The notes beneath the pieces were generated by a model. The model made no database searches. It saw only the letters and a list, made by a program, of their open reading frames with translations, and was not told the DNA's origin. Source: DASVTU01 sp036387415 (GTDB lineage: Bacteria > Acidobacteriota > Blastocatellia > Pyrinomonadales > Pyrinomonadaceae). Taken from it: a stretch of DNA of 58,462 nt. The stretch spans positions 1 to 58,462 of the forward strand of contig DASVTU010000016.1 in the NCBI GenBank assembly GCA_036387415.1, read 5' to 3'. Position numbers and translations under genes: made by a program. This document shows, in pieces, positions 24,419 through 32,379 of this stretch (its first letter is position 1; each line of letters opens with the position of its first letter).

Positions 24419-26632
24419 TTACACGCTACGTTGAACGAGGCTGGCGACCACCGTCACGAGTTCGGCCAACTCGACAGGTTTGGGCACGTGCATCTGATAG
24501 CCCGCCCTGAGTGCCTGAAGCCTATCCTCCGTTCGCGCGTAGGCAGTCAGGGCGATTGCTGGCACGCGCCCGCCACTCTCGACGGACAGCGCGCGCACAC
24601 GCTTAATCAGGGCGTAGCCGTCTTCGTCGGGCATGCCAATGTCGCTAATCAATAAATCCGGCTTTGCATTTTCGATGGCTTCTAGCGCCTCTTGCGCCGA
24701 ACTGGCAACCCAAACTTCCGCGCCACATCGCCCTAGCCCGACTTTAAGTAATTCCCGCGTGTCAGCCTCATCGTCAACCACAAGCACCTTGAGCCCGTCC
24801 AACCTTTCAGCACAATCGAACGCAGGAAGCGTGTCTCTCGCCGCCGGATGCACGCGCGCATCAACATCGCCTCTGTGGTAGACGGGAGCGACAGGCAGCA
24901 GCACTGTGAAGGTCGCGCCCTTGCCTTCGCCGCCACTTTCGGCGCGCACGCTTCCGCCGTGAAGTTCGACGAGATGGCGCACGATGGCGAGTCCGAGTCC
25001 GAGTCCGCCGTGCTGCCGTGTGGTGCGCTGGTCGGCCTGTCGAAAGCGGTCAAAGACGTAGGGCAGAAACTCCGACGCGATGCCACTCCCGTTGTCGCTG
25101 ACGCCGATTTCGATGTGCGAGTTGACCCGTTCCAATCTGACCTGCACGCGCCCGCCCTTCGGCGTAAACTTGATGGCATTCGAGACAAGATTCCACACAA
25201 CTTGCTGGAGCCTGACGGGATCACCCGAGACCGAGACCACGCCCGTATCCATGATTTTTTGCACGCGCACGCCTTTGGCCTCCGCCGCGGGTCTCACCGC
25301 TTCGATGGCCGCCTCAATGAAGAAGTTCGGGTCAACGGGTCGCACGTCGAGGCGGAGTTTGCCCGTGATGATGCGCGAGACATCCAAAAGGTCGTCGATG
25401 AGTTGTGCTTGCGAACGCGCGTTGCGCTCGATGGTTTCGAGTGCCTTTGACCCGTCTTCACTTGCAAGCTGTCCGGTGCGGAGCATGTGCGCCCAACCGA
25501 GTATGGCCGTGAGCGGCGTACGGAGTTCGTGCGAGATGGTGGCGAGGAACTCGTCTTTGAGGCGACTCGAATCCTGCGCTTCGCGGTAGAGTCGCTCCTT
25601 CTCCTCGACGGACTTTTCGGCGTCGGCGCGTGCACGCTGCGCTGCCTCATAGAGTCTTGCGTTATCCATCGCGACCGCCGCCTGCGCGGCGAGTCCCTCG
25701 ACGATGCGCGTCGCGCGTTCGGTAAAGACGCTCTCGTCGGGGTGGCCGAAGAAGAGACCGCCATAAACATCGCCCGTGCGCGAGATGACAGGCACGGCCA
25801 GATAACTCGTCACGGGCAAATGGCCTTCGGGCATGCCGTAGTAGGGCGAGTGCTTTCCATAGCGCGGGTCTTTTTTCACATCCGTGATAAGGATTGTGCC
25901 CTCGCCGCGAAACGTGGGGCCGAAGAGGTCTGTGGCGCGGGGCATGGGGAAATGCGCGAAGGCTTCGGCGGGCACGCCGGAGAGCGTGTAGAGCATGTAG
26001 GATGCGCCTTCTTCGTTGAGCACGTTGTAGAAGAAGGAGCCGAAATGCGCGCCGCTAATTTCGGTGGCCGCGTCCGTCACGGCCTGTACGAGTTTATGAA
26101 GGTCGAGTTCCGCTGCGAGCGTCTGCCCCAGGCGGTTGACCGTCTCAATAATCTCGGACTGCTCACGCAACTGCTTCTCGGCGCGTTTGCGCTCGCTGAT
26201 GTCACGTGCAATTTTCGAGGCTCCGGTGATGGTGCCGTCAGGCCCTCTGACGGGAGAGACTGTGAGGGAGATGTCAACAAGGCTGCCGTCTTTCCTGATA
26301 CGCACCGTCTCATAGTGGTCGATGCGTCTGCCCGCCCTCAGTTGCGCGAGGATAGCGGGTTCCTCGTCCAAATGGCCTTCGGGAATCAGGATGGTCACAG
26401 GCTTGCCGATTACTTCGTCGGCGGTGTAGCCGAAGATGCGCTCCGCGCCCTTGTTCCAACTCATGATGATGCCGTCGAGCGTCTTGCTGACAATGGCATC
26501 GTCCGCCGACTCGATGATGGCGGAGAGCCAGTAAGGAGCTATCTCGGCGCTCGGCAAACCGTCGACCAACATCTCACCTGTTTCATGGTCAGACGGTGGT
26601 GGCACTTGATTAGTTTCGCGTGACATAGACAC
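24419..26632 (-). CDS. PAS-GAF hybrid sensor histidine kinase
   Basis: A 737-residue cytoplasmic kinase. In order: a PAS domain (about 32-145), a GAF domain (about 165-330), a short coiled coil, HisKA with His368 in ATISHELRTPL, HATPase_c (NLVSNAIKFTPKGG; DNGSGI; GGLGLGLAIV), and a receiver domain (about 615-735) with phospho-acceptor Asp664 in ISDIGMP and the conserved Lys in HVPKP. There are no membrane segments. No cognate response regulator is adjacent, so phosphotransfer probably goes to a protein encoded elsewhere. Two start codons 6 bases apart (26632, 26626) are equally possible. Confidence 0.93.
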   Translation of the reverse strand: MSMSRETNQVPPPSDHETGEMLVDGLPSAEIAPYWLSAIIESADDAIVSKTLDGIIMSWNKGAERIFGYTADEVIGKPVTILIPEGHLDEEPAILAQLRAGRRIDHYETVRIRKDGSLVDISLTVSPVRGPDGTITGASKIARDISERKRAEKQLREQSEIIETVNRLGQTLAAELDLHKLVQAVTDAATEISGAHFGSFFYNVLNEEGASYMLYTLSGVPAEAFAHFPMPRATDLFGPTFRGEGTILITDVKKDPRYGKHSPYYGMPEGHLPVTSYLAVPVISRTGDVYGGLFFGHPDESVFTERATRIVEGLAAQAAVAMDNARLYEAAQRARADAEKSVEEKERLYREAQDSSRLKDEFLATISHELRTPLTAILGWAHMLRTGQLASEDGSKALETIERNARSQAQLIDDLLDVSRIITGKLRLDVRPVDPNFFIEAAIEAVRPAAEAKGVRVQKIMDTGVVSVSGDPVRLQQVVWNLVSNAIKFTPKGGRVQVRLERVNSHIEIGVSDNGSGIASEFLPYVFDRFRQADQRTTRQHGGLGLGLAIVRHLVELHGGSVRAESGGEGKGATFTVLLPVAPVYHRGDVDARVHPAARDTLPAFDCAERLDGLKVLVVDDEADTRELLKVGLGRCGAEVWVASSAQEALEAIENAKPDLLISDIGMPDEDGYALIKRVRALSVESGGRVPAIALTAYARTEDRLQALRAGYQMHVPKPVELAELVTVVASLVQRSV

Positions 26633-27013
26633 ACATATAGGGCGGTGACAAGTATGACTGTTGATTGAAAGGGGTTCAGGGAACGAGCGGATTATACAGA
26701 CTCTACTTCAATATGCCCACAACGACGCGTGACGAGAGGCACTTGGCGAGACGCGTCGCGTGCTGATGGAGGTGTGTGCTGTTATGTCGCTCACGCAGGC
26801 AGACTCAGGCGGTCGGCGTCGTCATGCGAAAGGTGAAGCGTGTCTCTTCCGGCGACTCTGCGAAAGTGTTCGTCACGGCAAGCCCTTTCCGACCCTGAGG
26901 CAATGCGGCATACTTTAGTTGCGCGTAACAGAAGCCATCAACAGGCTAAGGCCGCTCCGCTATGCTTAGCATCGTCGCTTGGTCGCTCTCTTGAAGTTCG
27001 AGGTACGAACTTG
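26633..27013. other. Intergenic region between the histidine kinase and an exported protein
   Basis: About 380 bases between divergent starts. I see no RNA gene and no convincing promoter pair. A plus-strand extension back to 26840 is open but its translation is not protein-like. A short inverted repeat GTTCGAGGTACGAAC lies just before the 27014 start. Confidence 0.4.
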
Positions 27014-27781
27014 ATGAAATATTTCGTCGCCACTCTAATGCTTATCTGCGGCTTGCCTCCGATATGTGCGGCAGCCGAGTTAACTGGCACCGTGCGCTCG
27101 AAATCGGGTCAGCCTTTATCGGGTGTGGTCGTCATGAGCAGATGCCGGGGCGTCGCGGAAACTGACGTTGCTGGCTCCTTCAATCTTCGCCCTCCAAGTT
27201 CCGCCGACTGCGGAAAGGTGGTCTTCTTTTGGGCTGCGGGCTTCCTCCCTCAAATTAAAATTGTGGACGAGTCCACAAAGGAAATCCATGCGGTTTTAGA
27301 AGAGTCTCCAAGCCACGGACGAATAATTCTTGCCTGTTCCGAGACGCGCACTAACGGGAGGCGTTTGGGGTGGCTGCTGCGTGTGCCAGTACCGAGAGGG
27401 GCATCAGTCGAGAGGAGCAGAGGATTGCACGGCGCGGGCTGGAATATAAAGGTCAGAAGTAAGAAGCGACGCATAAAGCTTAATGGCTACGGCGGACAGT
27501 ATGCACACAGCTACCCTTCGGACGATTTGATACTAACTGCGACTGAGTTAACAATTCAGACGTGGAGGTCGGGCAAAGAAGAAGGGGTGGATTTGCGCGG
27601 GCGTGCGTCGGACGGGACGCGCTGGCGATACTTTGCTGTCTTCGGAGAGGAGGTGCAGTACAGCGGCGTCAGCGACGAGGAGGCGAATATGTTAGACAAC
27701 ATCATTGACGGGGCGTGTGTTGAGCCGCCCGCAAAGGCTCAGACGCCACCCGACAACGGAAGGCAGCGCACGGGGCAATAA
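27014..27781 (+). CDS. Exported protein with N-terminal carboxypeptidase-regulatory-like domain
   Basis: A 255-residue protein with a signal peptide (MKYFVATLMLICGLPPICAAA). Residues about 22-95 look like a CarboxypepD_reg/CnaB-type beta sandwich (LTGTVRSKSGQPLSGVVVMSR, ETDVAGSFNLRPP). The remainder is a beta-rich domain with RWRYFAVFGEEVQYSG near the end and a Pro/Gln tail. The function is unknown. The start is set at the signal peptide, with a weak GAGG 10 bases upstream. Confidence 0.7.
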   Translation: MKYFVATLMLICGLPPICAAAELTGTVRSKSGQPLSGVVVMSRCRGVAETDVAGSFNLRPPSSADCGKVVFFWAAGFLPQIKIVDESTKEIHAVLEESPSHGRIILACSETRTNGRRLGWLLRVPVPRGASVERSRGLHGAGWNIKVRSKKRRIKLNGYGGQYAHSYPSDDLILTATELTIQTWRSGKEEGVDLRGRASDGTRWRYFAVFGEEVQYSGVSDEEANMLDNIIDGACVEPPAKAQTPPDNGRQRTGQ

Positions 27782-27986
27782 GCAGGGCATTTATCTTTAA
27801 CATCTCGTACCCGTCGCTGATACTGAATCGTTAGATTGCTCTGCCGTGCACGGCACTGCCTAACAACGGAGGCATGGTTGTGGTAGTGAGTAAAGACTTT
27901 CAACTGGCCTCAAAAATCACCGCAGCGTCAAAAGAGTGTTTCGTTGAGTGCGTCAGACATCAAAAGTTTATCGACAGGAGCAAGTA

Positions 27987-28505
27987 ATGCCCTTTGAACT
28001 TCAACCCATTTTGAAAGGCCGACTGCTCGAACTCCGTCCGCTTCGACCGGATGATTTTCATGATCTTTACGCCGTCGCCGCAGACTCGCTCATCTGGGAA
28101 CAACATCCGAACAAAGACCGCTACAAGGAAGAGGTTTTCAAGGAGTTCTTTCGTGAGGCACTGGAATCCGGTGGGGCGTTAATCGCTATTGATTCAAACG
28201 ACGGACGAGTCATCGGGTCGTCGCGGTTTCATGGATACGATGAAGATAAAAGCGAGATAGAAATCGGTTGGACGTTCCTGTCGAGGTCTCGCTGGGGCGG
28301 CGTCTACAACAGGGAAATGAAACAACTCATGCTGCTGCATGCCTTCAGATTCGTCGAGCGAGTTATCTTTCTTGTTGGTCGAGATAATTTGCGTTCGCAG
28401 CGCGCCGTGGAAAAGATAGGCGGGCTGCGTGTGGGAACAAGGACGGACGATGGTGGCCGCGAGAGCTTTGTCTACCAAATCACTGCTTCAACCTTCGCGC
28501 AGTAA
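27987..28505 (+). CDS. GNAT-family N-acetyltransferase (RimJ/RimL-like)
   Basis: A 172-residue acetyltransferase. It begins LKGRLLELRPLRPDDFHDLY, the usual RimJ/RimL N-terminus. The acetyl-CoA-binding region is represented by IGWTFLSRSRWGGVYNREM, and the C-terminal strand-helix by NLRSQRAVEKIGG. AGGAG precedes the ATG at 27987, which I prefer over an upstream start at 27948. The substrate (protein N-terminus, small molecule or antibiotic) is not predictable. Confidence 0.85.
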   Translation: MPFELQPILKGRLLELRPLRPDDFHDLYAVAADSLIWEQHPNKDRYKEEVFKEFFREALESGGALIAIDSNDGRVIGSSRFHGYDEDKSEIEIGWTFLSRSRWGGVYNREMKQLMLLHAFRFVERVIFLVGRDNLRSQRAVEKIGGLRVGTRTDDGGRESFVYQITASTFAQ

Positions 28506-28673
28506 GGACATTTCGGGCGAATTGACAAGACCCCATTGGCGCGCGAAGCTTTCCCGAATTCCATAATGATAGTTCTCCAAGCTGTTCGGGGCGTTAGTAG
28601 GTGAAACAGTTTCATCTCAGGTGAATTTCGTCTTTCAGCAGATGAAGCGGGTTTAACTTAGGGAGATGCGAGG

Positions 28674-28787
28674 ATGTCGAAATCCACGTCGGGAGAGCCA
28701 TATCAGGACGAGGTGAAGAAATTAAGAAGCATCAGCACGCAGCTTCGCGGAGAGTCGGCGGGGATTCAGATGATTCAGTTTCAATGA
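28674..28787 (+). CDS. Tiny ORF (37 codons), first of an overlapping pair
   Basis: MSKSTSGEPYQDEVKKLRS and onward to a TGA at 28785. A purine-rich GGGAGATGCGAGG sits just before the ATG. The stop overlaps the next ORF (ATGA). The sequence is hydrophilic and Lys/Glu-rich. It may be a real small protein or the first half of a single frameshifted gene of about 70 codons. Confidence 0.35.
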   Translation: MSKSTSGEPYQDEVKKLRSISTQLRGESAGIQMIQFQ

Positions 28788-28891
28788 CCCGCCTCAGCCG
28801 GGAGGAGCAAGCGAGGGTCACCGTCTTGGACAGGGCCGCCACATTAATCCAACAGGCAATTAAGGCGCTGAAAGGGCTGTGGGTTCGTTAG
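28784..28891 (+). CDS. Tiny ORF (35 codons), second of an overlapping pair
   Basis: It begins MTRLSREEQARVTVLDRAA and is predicted to be largely helical, ending LKGLWVR. It overlaps the previous ORF by four bases, the arrangement expected for translational coupling. No similarity is recognised. The 240 bases that follow contain only a weak ORF (28898-29119) without a ribosome-binding site. Confidence 0.35.
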   Translation: MTRLSREEQARVTVLDRAATLIQQAIKALKGLWVR

Positions 28892-29131
28892 CAGTGCGTG
28901 CGCCTGAAACCAGTTAGTCAAGTTTTTCGTAATTCGCACAGAAGTTACATCATTGAAACGCAGTGTGAAGCACGCGCCAACGTGCTTCTCAACGGAAGCT
29001 GTCTGCGAACGCGCTTATTCTTCTCGCCCCTCATCTTCACCAGACAGGCGGACTCACCAAAGCTCAAGCCCGTAGACGCTGCCACCACAATCAACTTAGT
29101 TCTGATAAGCCGTTACTAAAGGAGAAAGAAC

Positions 29132-29626
29132 ATGCCAGAGGATTCAAATAAATGTACCCCCCTTTCGGTGCGGGTCGGTCTCAAACGTAGCGCCACACAA
29201 AAAATCGAATTCGGGTTGACTAAAACCTGTAAGAAGGTGGAGGAAAGAGTGGAGGCCGTCTGGGTCATCCACTTCGCGCTGTTGGAAAAAGACGGCGACA
29301 AGTTCACCGCCAAAATCTCAATCGACATCGACCTCAACAACGAGGCTCCCGGCAAGCAGAAAGAGGCGGAAGATACAGCCACCGACGGCCTCTCCGAGAA
29401 CCAGACGCGTTACATGCTCGGCCCTGTGGCGCGTGCGGCGGATAAGGTGGTCGAGCAGCCGCAAGCTGACGAAATCAGCGCATTCTTCAACAACGCAGAC
29501 GAAGATGTCTTCAGCGACGCAGCCGACGACAGAAGCATGGAGTTGTTAGATCGTGTGGCCGACGCACGCAGCCAGAACCTACGCAGACTCCGCACTCGCG
29601 TTGTTTCAGTTTTAGACATCGCCTAG
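29132..29626 (+). CDS. Uncharacterised acidic protein
   Basis: A 164-residue protein with a strong AAAGGAG 7 bases upstream of the start. The first 75 residues are beta-rich with a Lys-rich segment (KKVEERVEAVWVIHFALLEKDGDKF), followed by IDIDLNNEAPGKQKEAEDTA. The C-terminal half is acidic and helical. No signal peptide and no known domain. It is followed by a 19-bp hairpin and then the outer-membrane protein gene, so it opens the unusual 29-35 kb plus-strand island. Confidence 0.65.
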   Translation: MPEDSNKCTPLSVRVGLKRSATQKIEFGLTKTCKKVEERVEAVWVIHFALLEKDGDKFTAKISIDIDLNNEAPGKQKEAEDTATDGLSENQTRYMLGPVARAADKVVEQPQADEISAFFNNADEDVFSDAADDRSMELLDRVADARSQNLRRLRTRVVSVLDIA

Positions 29627-29639
29627 AACGCAACAGCGC

Positions 29640-29680
29640 AAGCGGTGAGAGGCATGGATAATCCATGCCTCTCACCGCTT
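29640..29680 (+). terminator. Perfect 19-bp hairpin
   Basis: Arms 29640-29658 and 29662-29680 pair without mismatch around a 3-base loop, 13 bases after the stop of the acidic protein gene. No T-tract follows (CCCCAGACTC), so it may be an attenuating or RNA-stabilising hairpin rather than a classical terminator. Confidence 0.7.
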
Positions 29681-29745
29681 CCCCAGACTCATTCCACCTG
29701 CTGGCTTTCACGGCCTTACTTAAATAAGAGGTGAGACCTAAACCG

Positions 29746-31989
29746 ATGTCTACACTGAGCCGATTTCATAGATTGATACTGCTGCTGTTGCTTTTCTTAT
29801 GTGCTCCCCATGCGACTTTCGGACAGCAGAAGTGTCAGACACAAACTCCGAGCGACTATCAACGCGACGGCTATGTTGTTCGTGAAATAAGCATCAGGTC
29901 TGATGATGCAATCTTTAATTCTGTGCAGCATCGTGTCAGCGGTTTATTAGGCATATTGCCGTTACAGACGATGAATCGCTTCACCGTCGCTGATTTGAAT
30001 ACTTCAAAAGAGCTTATCGTCAGCGAATTATCAATCATTGTTCCCACCGAACCTCCGTACACCGCTCTGCCCCGACCGATATTCCTTGACTGTGATACAA
30101 CTTCCAATCCGCATACGGTCAAAATCACCTTCGACGTTTCCTATATCACGCCTTCCGCCGCGTCGCCTATCTACGAACAACCTGAGAAAAGTCGTGCGAC
30201 CGCGAAGCAACCCGGAGCTTTGAAACGTCTCCTTTCAGTCGTCAAACCTCAACCCACTGTTGGTTTCACAAGCGGAAAAAATCTGTTGGGCGCGGGCGTC
30301 GAGGTTGATTTGAAGAACAGCGTGCTTGAGAGCTTGAGCGTGGAAGGCGCGGGCGCTTCATCGAGCGGTGTTGGGAGTGCGAGCATGGAAGGGAGTCGGG
30401 ATTTTGCGTCCGCATGGCTCAGAAATTTGCGTTGGCGCGGCGGTTATGAATATTCCAATCTGCCCGCCGAAGACGGGCTGGACATTAAAAAGGGAACAGG
30501 CTACGTGCAATTCTTTGCGAACACGCGCGCCTTCGGCGACCAGCCGGAGGAGAACGCCTTCGGCAAACAGGCGAGCAAAGAGATAATTTTCAGATACGGA
30601 GTCTCGCTGGAAGGCGGCAACAGGCAGACCAATCTCGATCAAAATTCGGCGTTGATAACGGATGTCGTCAGCGGCGATTACGAATCATTGAAAACATACG
30701 TCGGCGCGTCATGGCGGCTGCGACGCCATAAATTCAAAACCTCTTACGGCTTGCAACTCGGAGGCACCAACGGCGACGCGACTGATGCAGATGTGCGGAC
30801 TGACTTCATCAAACATATTTTTGACTCCGCCTACAAGACACGCTTTTACCCGTGGAGCAATAGGCCGATGAGCGTCGAAGCGCAGTTCACGGCGGGAAAG
30901 ATTAACCGTCGCGGAGTGCTGCCCGTTGCCGAGCGTTTCTTCGGCGGCAACGTCGAGCAGAATTTCATCGGCGGCGCCGACTGGGCGATTCGGAGCGTGC
31001 CTTTCATACGCAGTTTTCCTCAGCAGCGTCTCTCGCGCACGGGCTTGCCGTCTGCCGTCGGAGGCGAAAGTTTCGTTTCCTTCAACACCACCTACGTCGC
31101 TACCTTTTGGGCTAAGCCCGCCATCGACAGGGAAGTGCAAAGAGAGATTCCCACAGCTTTTAGAATTCTCAGAGATGAAGCAAAAGCGGAGTCTCTGCGA
31201 ATAGCACTCACGACGTTGTTCGTTTCGGAAACACCAAGCTACGTCGAACAGATTGCGAAGGCCGACCTCAAATCCTTGAAGACTGACCTGTCAAACTTGC
31301 AGAGCGCCCTTCAGACGCTGTTAGCACAGGGCGTCGCGCCGGAGACGGAAGACTTGATTGCCGAATGTGACGACGCCATTGTGAACGCGCTCGACATCAT
31401 CAAGGAGGCGCAGAAAAAGATAGTCTTTGATGCACAAGGGCAATTTGTCAGTAATGGTCTCGATGCCACGTTGGAGTTACAGGAACTCGTCAAAGGCTTT
31501 CCTCCGGCGAAACCAACTTCACCACCGAATCCGGCGGCGCTAACAGTGGTGATTAAGGCGCTCGATGAAGTGCACAAACAAACGGATGCTCCGATAGTTG
31601 TGTCGCGCACAGACCTGAATAATCGTAGAACCACCCTACAAAATTCTTCCGACGCGCTGGAACTTCGATACGACAACTTTCAGACTTCCGGTTTACCCGC
31701 CGCGAGGGCGTTGGCGATAAAGTTTCTGGATGACACCGAATCACAGATTTTGACAGTGGGACGCGAGCTTAACGCCTTTTCGATTGGCCCGGTTGTGATG
31801 TTTGACGCGGCGCGAATCAGAAGCCAGGGCGGTCGAGAGGGATTCCGTTACGGTGTCGGGTCGGGATTGCAATTTGAATTTTTCGGACTTGAGCTTCGTG
31901 GCGGCTATTCATTCAATCCAGACCGCAGACCCGGAGAGCCGAAAGGATCTTTCACTTTCAGTTTCGGCGTCGGGGATTTCCTGCAATAG
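29746..31989 (+). CDS. Omp85-like outer-membrane beta-barrel protein with helical insertion
   Basis: A 747-residue exported protein. The signal peptide is followed by a POTRA-like segment (about 40-140; YVVREISIRS). From about residue 160 there are alternating amphipathic strands typical of a 16-stranded barrel (VGFTSGKNLLGAGVEVD, WRGGYEYSNL, KFKTSYGLQLGG). The segment VLPVAERFFGGNVEQNF...PFIRSFP resembles the loop-6 region of Omp85 proteins, with IRSF in place of the usual VRGF. Residues about 460-660 are a helical, partly coiled-coil insertion. The protein ends with barrel strands and a C-terminal FSFGVGDF. Its role could be export or insertion of neighbours at the surface. The family is inferred from pattern. 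Confidence 0.62.
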   Translation: MSTLSRFHRLILLLLLFLCAPHATFGQQKCQTQTPSDYQRDGYVVREISIRSDDAIFNSVQHRVSGLLGILPLQTMNRFTVADLNTSKELIVSELSIIVPTEPPYTALPRPIFLDCDTTSNPHTVKITFDVSYITPSAASPIYEQPEKSRATAKQPGALKRLLSVVKPQPTVGFTSGKNLLGAGVEVDLKNSVLESLSVEGAGASSSGVGSASMEGSRDFASAWLRNLRWRGGYEYSNLPAEDGLDIKKGTGYVQFFANTRAFGDQPEENAFGKQASKEIIFRYGVSLEGGNRQTNLDQNSALITDVVSGDYESLKTYVGASWRLRRHKFKTSYGLQLGGTNGDATDADVRTDFIKHIFDSAYKTRFYPWSNRPMSVEAQFTAGKINRRGVLPVAERFFGGNVEQNFIGGADWAIRSVPFIRSFPQQRLSRTGLPSAVGGESFVSFNTTYVATFWAKPAIDREVQREIPTAFRILRDEAKAESLRIALTTLFVSETPSYVEQIAKADLKSLKTDLSNLQSALQTLLAQGVAPETEDLIAECDDAIVNALDIIKEAQKKIVFDAQGQFVSNGLDATLELQELVKGFPPAKPTSPPNPAALTVVIKALDEVHKQTDAPIVVSRTDLNNRRTTLQNSSDALELRYDNFQTSGLPAARALAIKFLDDTESQILTVGRELNAFSIGPVVMFDAARIRSQGGREGFRYGVGSGLQFEFFGLELRGGYSFNPDRRPGEPKGSFTFSFGVGDFLQ

Positions 31990-32055
31990 AGAGTTGAGTT
32001 AAAGAATTGCGTAGATAGCCGCGAGGCAAAATCCTGCCCGGAAAGGAATCATTCG

Positions 32056-32253
32056 ATGAGTAAAGAACCTAACAACCCTAACTTGTTGACAGACGAAAAA
32101 GTTCCCCACGAAGAATGGGACGAAGCGACACGCGCGGCCTACTACGAGCGACTGTTCCTCTACGACTGGAACAGACTGGAAAACGCGGAGACGCCACGAT
32201 GGACGCGATGCCGCGTATTGCGCCGCCCGTCGCGCCCACGCCCGAAGGCGTGA
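32056..32253 (+). CDS. Small acidic-to-basic protein of unknown function
   Basis: A 65-residue protein preceded by GGAAAGGAA at good spacing. It starts MSKEPNNPNLLTDEKV, continues with an amphipathic acidic helix rich in Tyr and Trp (WDEATRAAYYERLFLYDWN), and ends in an Arg/Pro tail. It sits 66 bases after the outer-membrane protein gene and before the protease gene in the same direction. No family is recognised. Confidence 0.5.
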   Translation: MSKEPNNPNLLTDEKVPHEEWDEATRAAYYERLFLYDWNRLENAETPRWTRCRVLRRPSRPRPKA

Positions 32254-32379
32254 TTCGCTTGTCATGGCACGATGTCTTCCCTGAATAAGCAGGACAGACT
32301 TCCTTCAGCCCATCGCCCTTCAGCAACTGCCCTTCAGCAACGCTGTTTTGACCCTCTAACTGAAATGTAAGGAGATTCC

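Noticed and set aside
28898..29119. 73-codon plus-strand ORF before the acidic protein gene
   Set aside because: No ribosome-binding site, no protein-like composition, and it ends just before a well-supported start at 29132.
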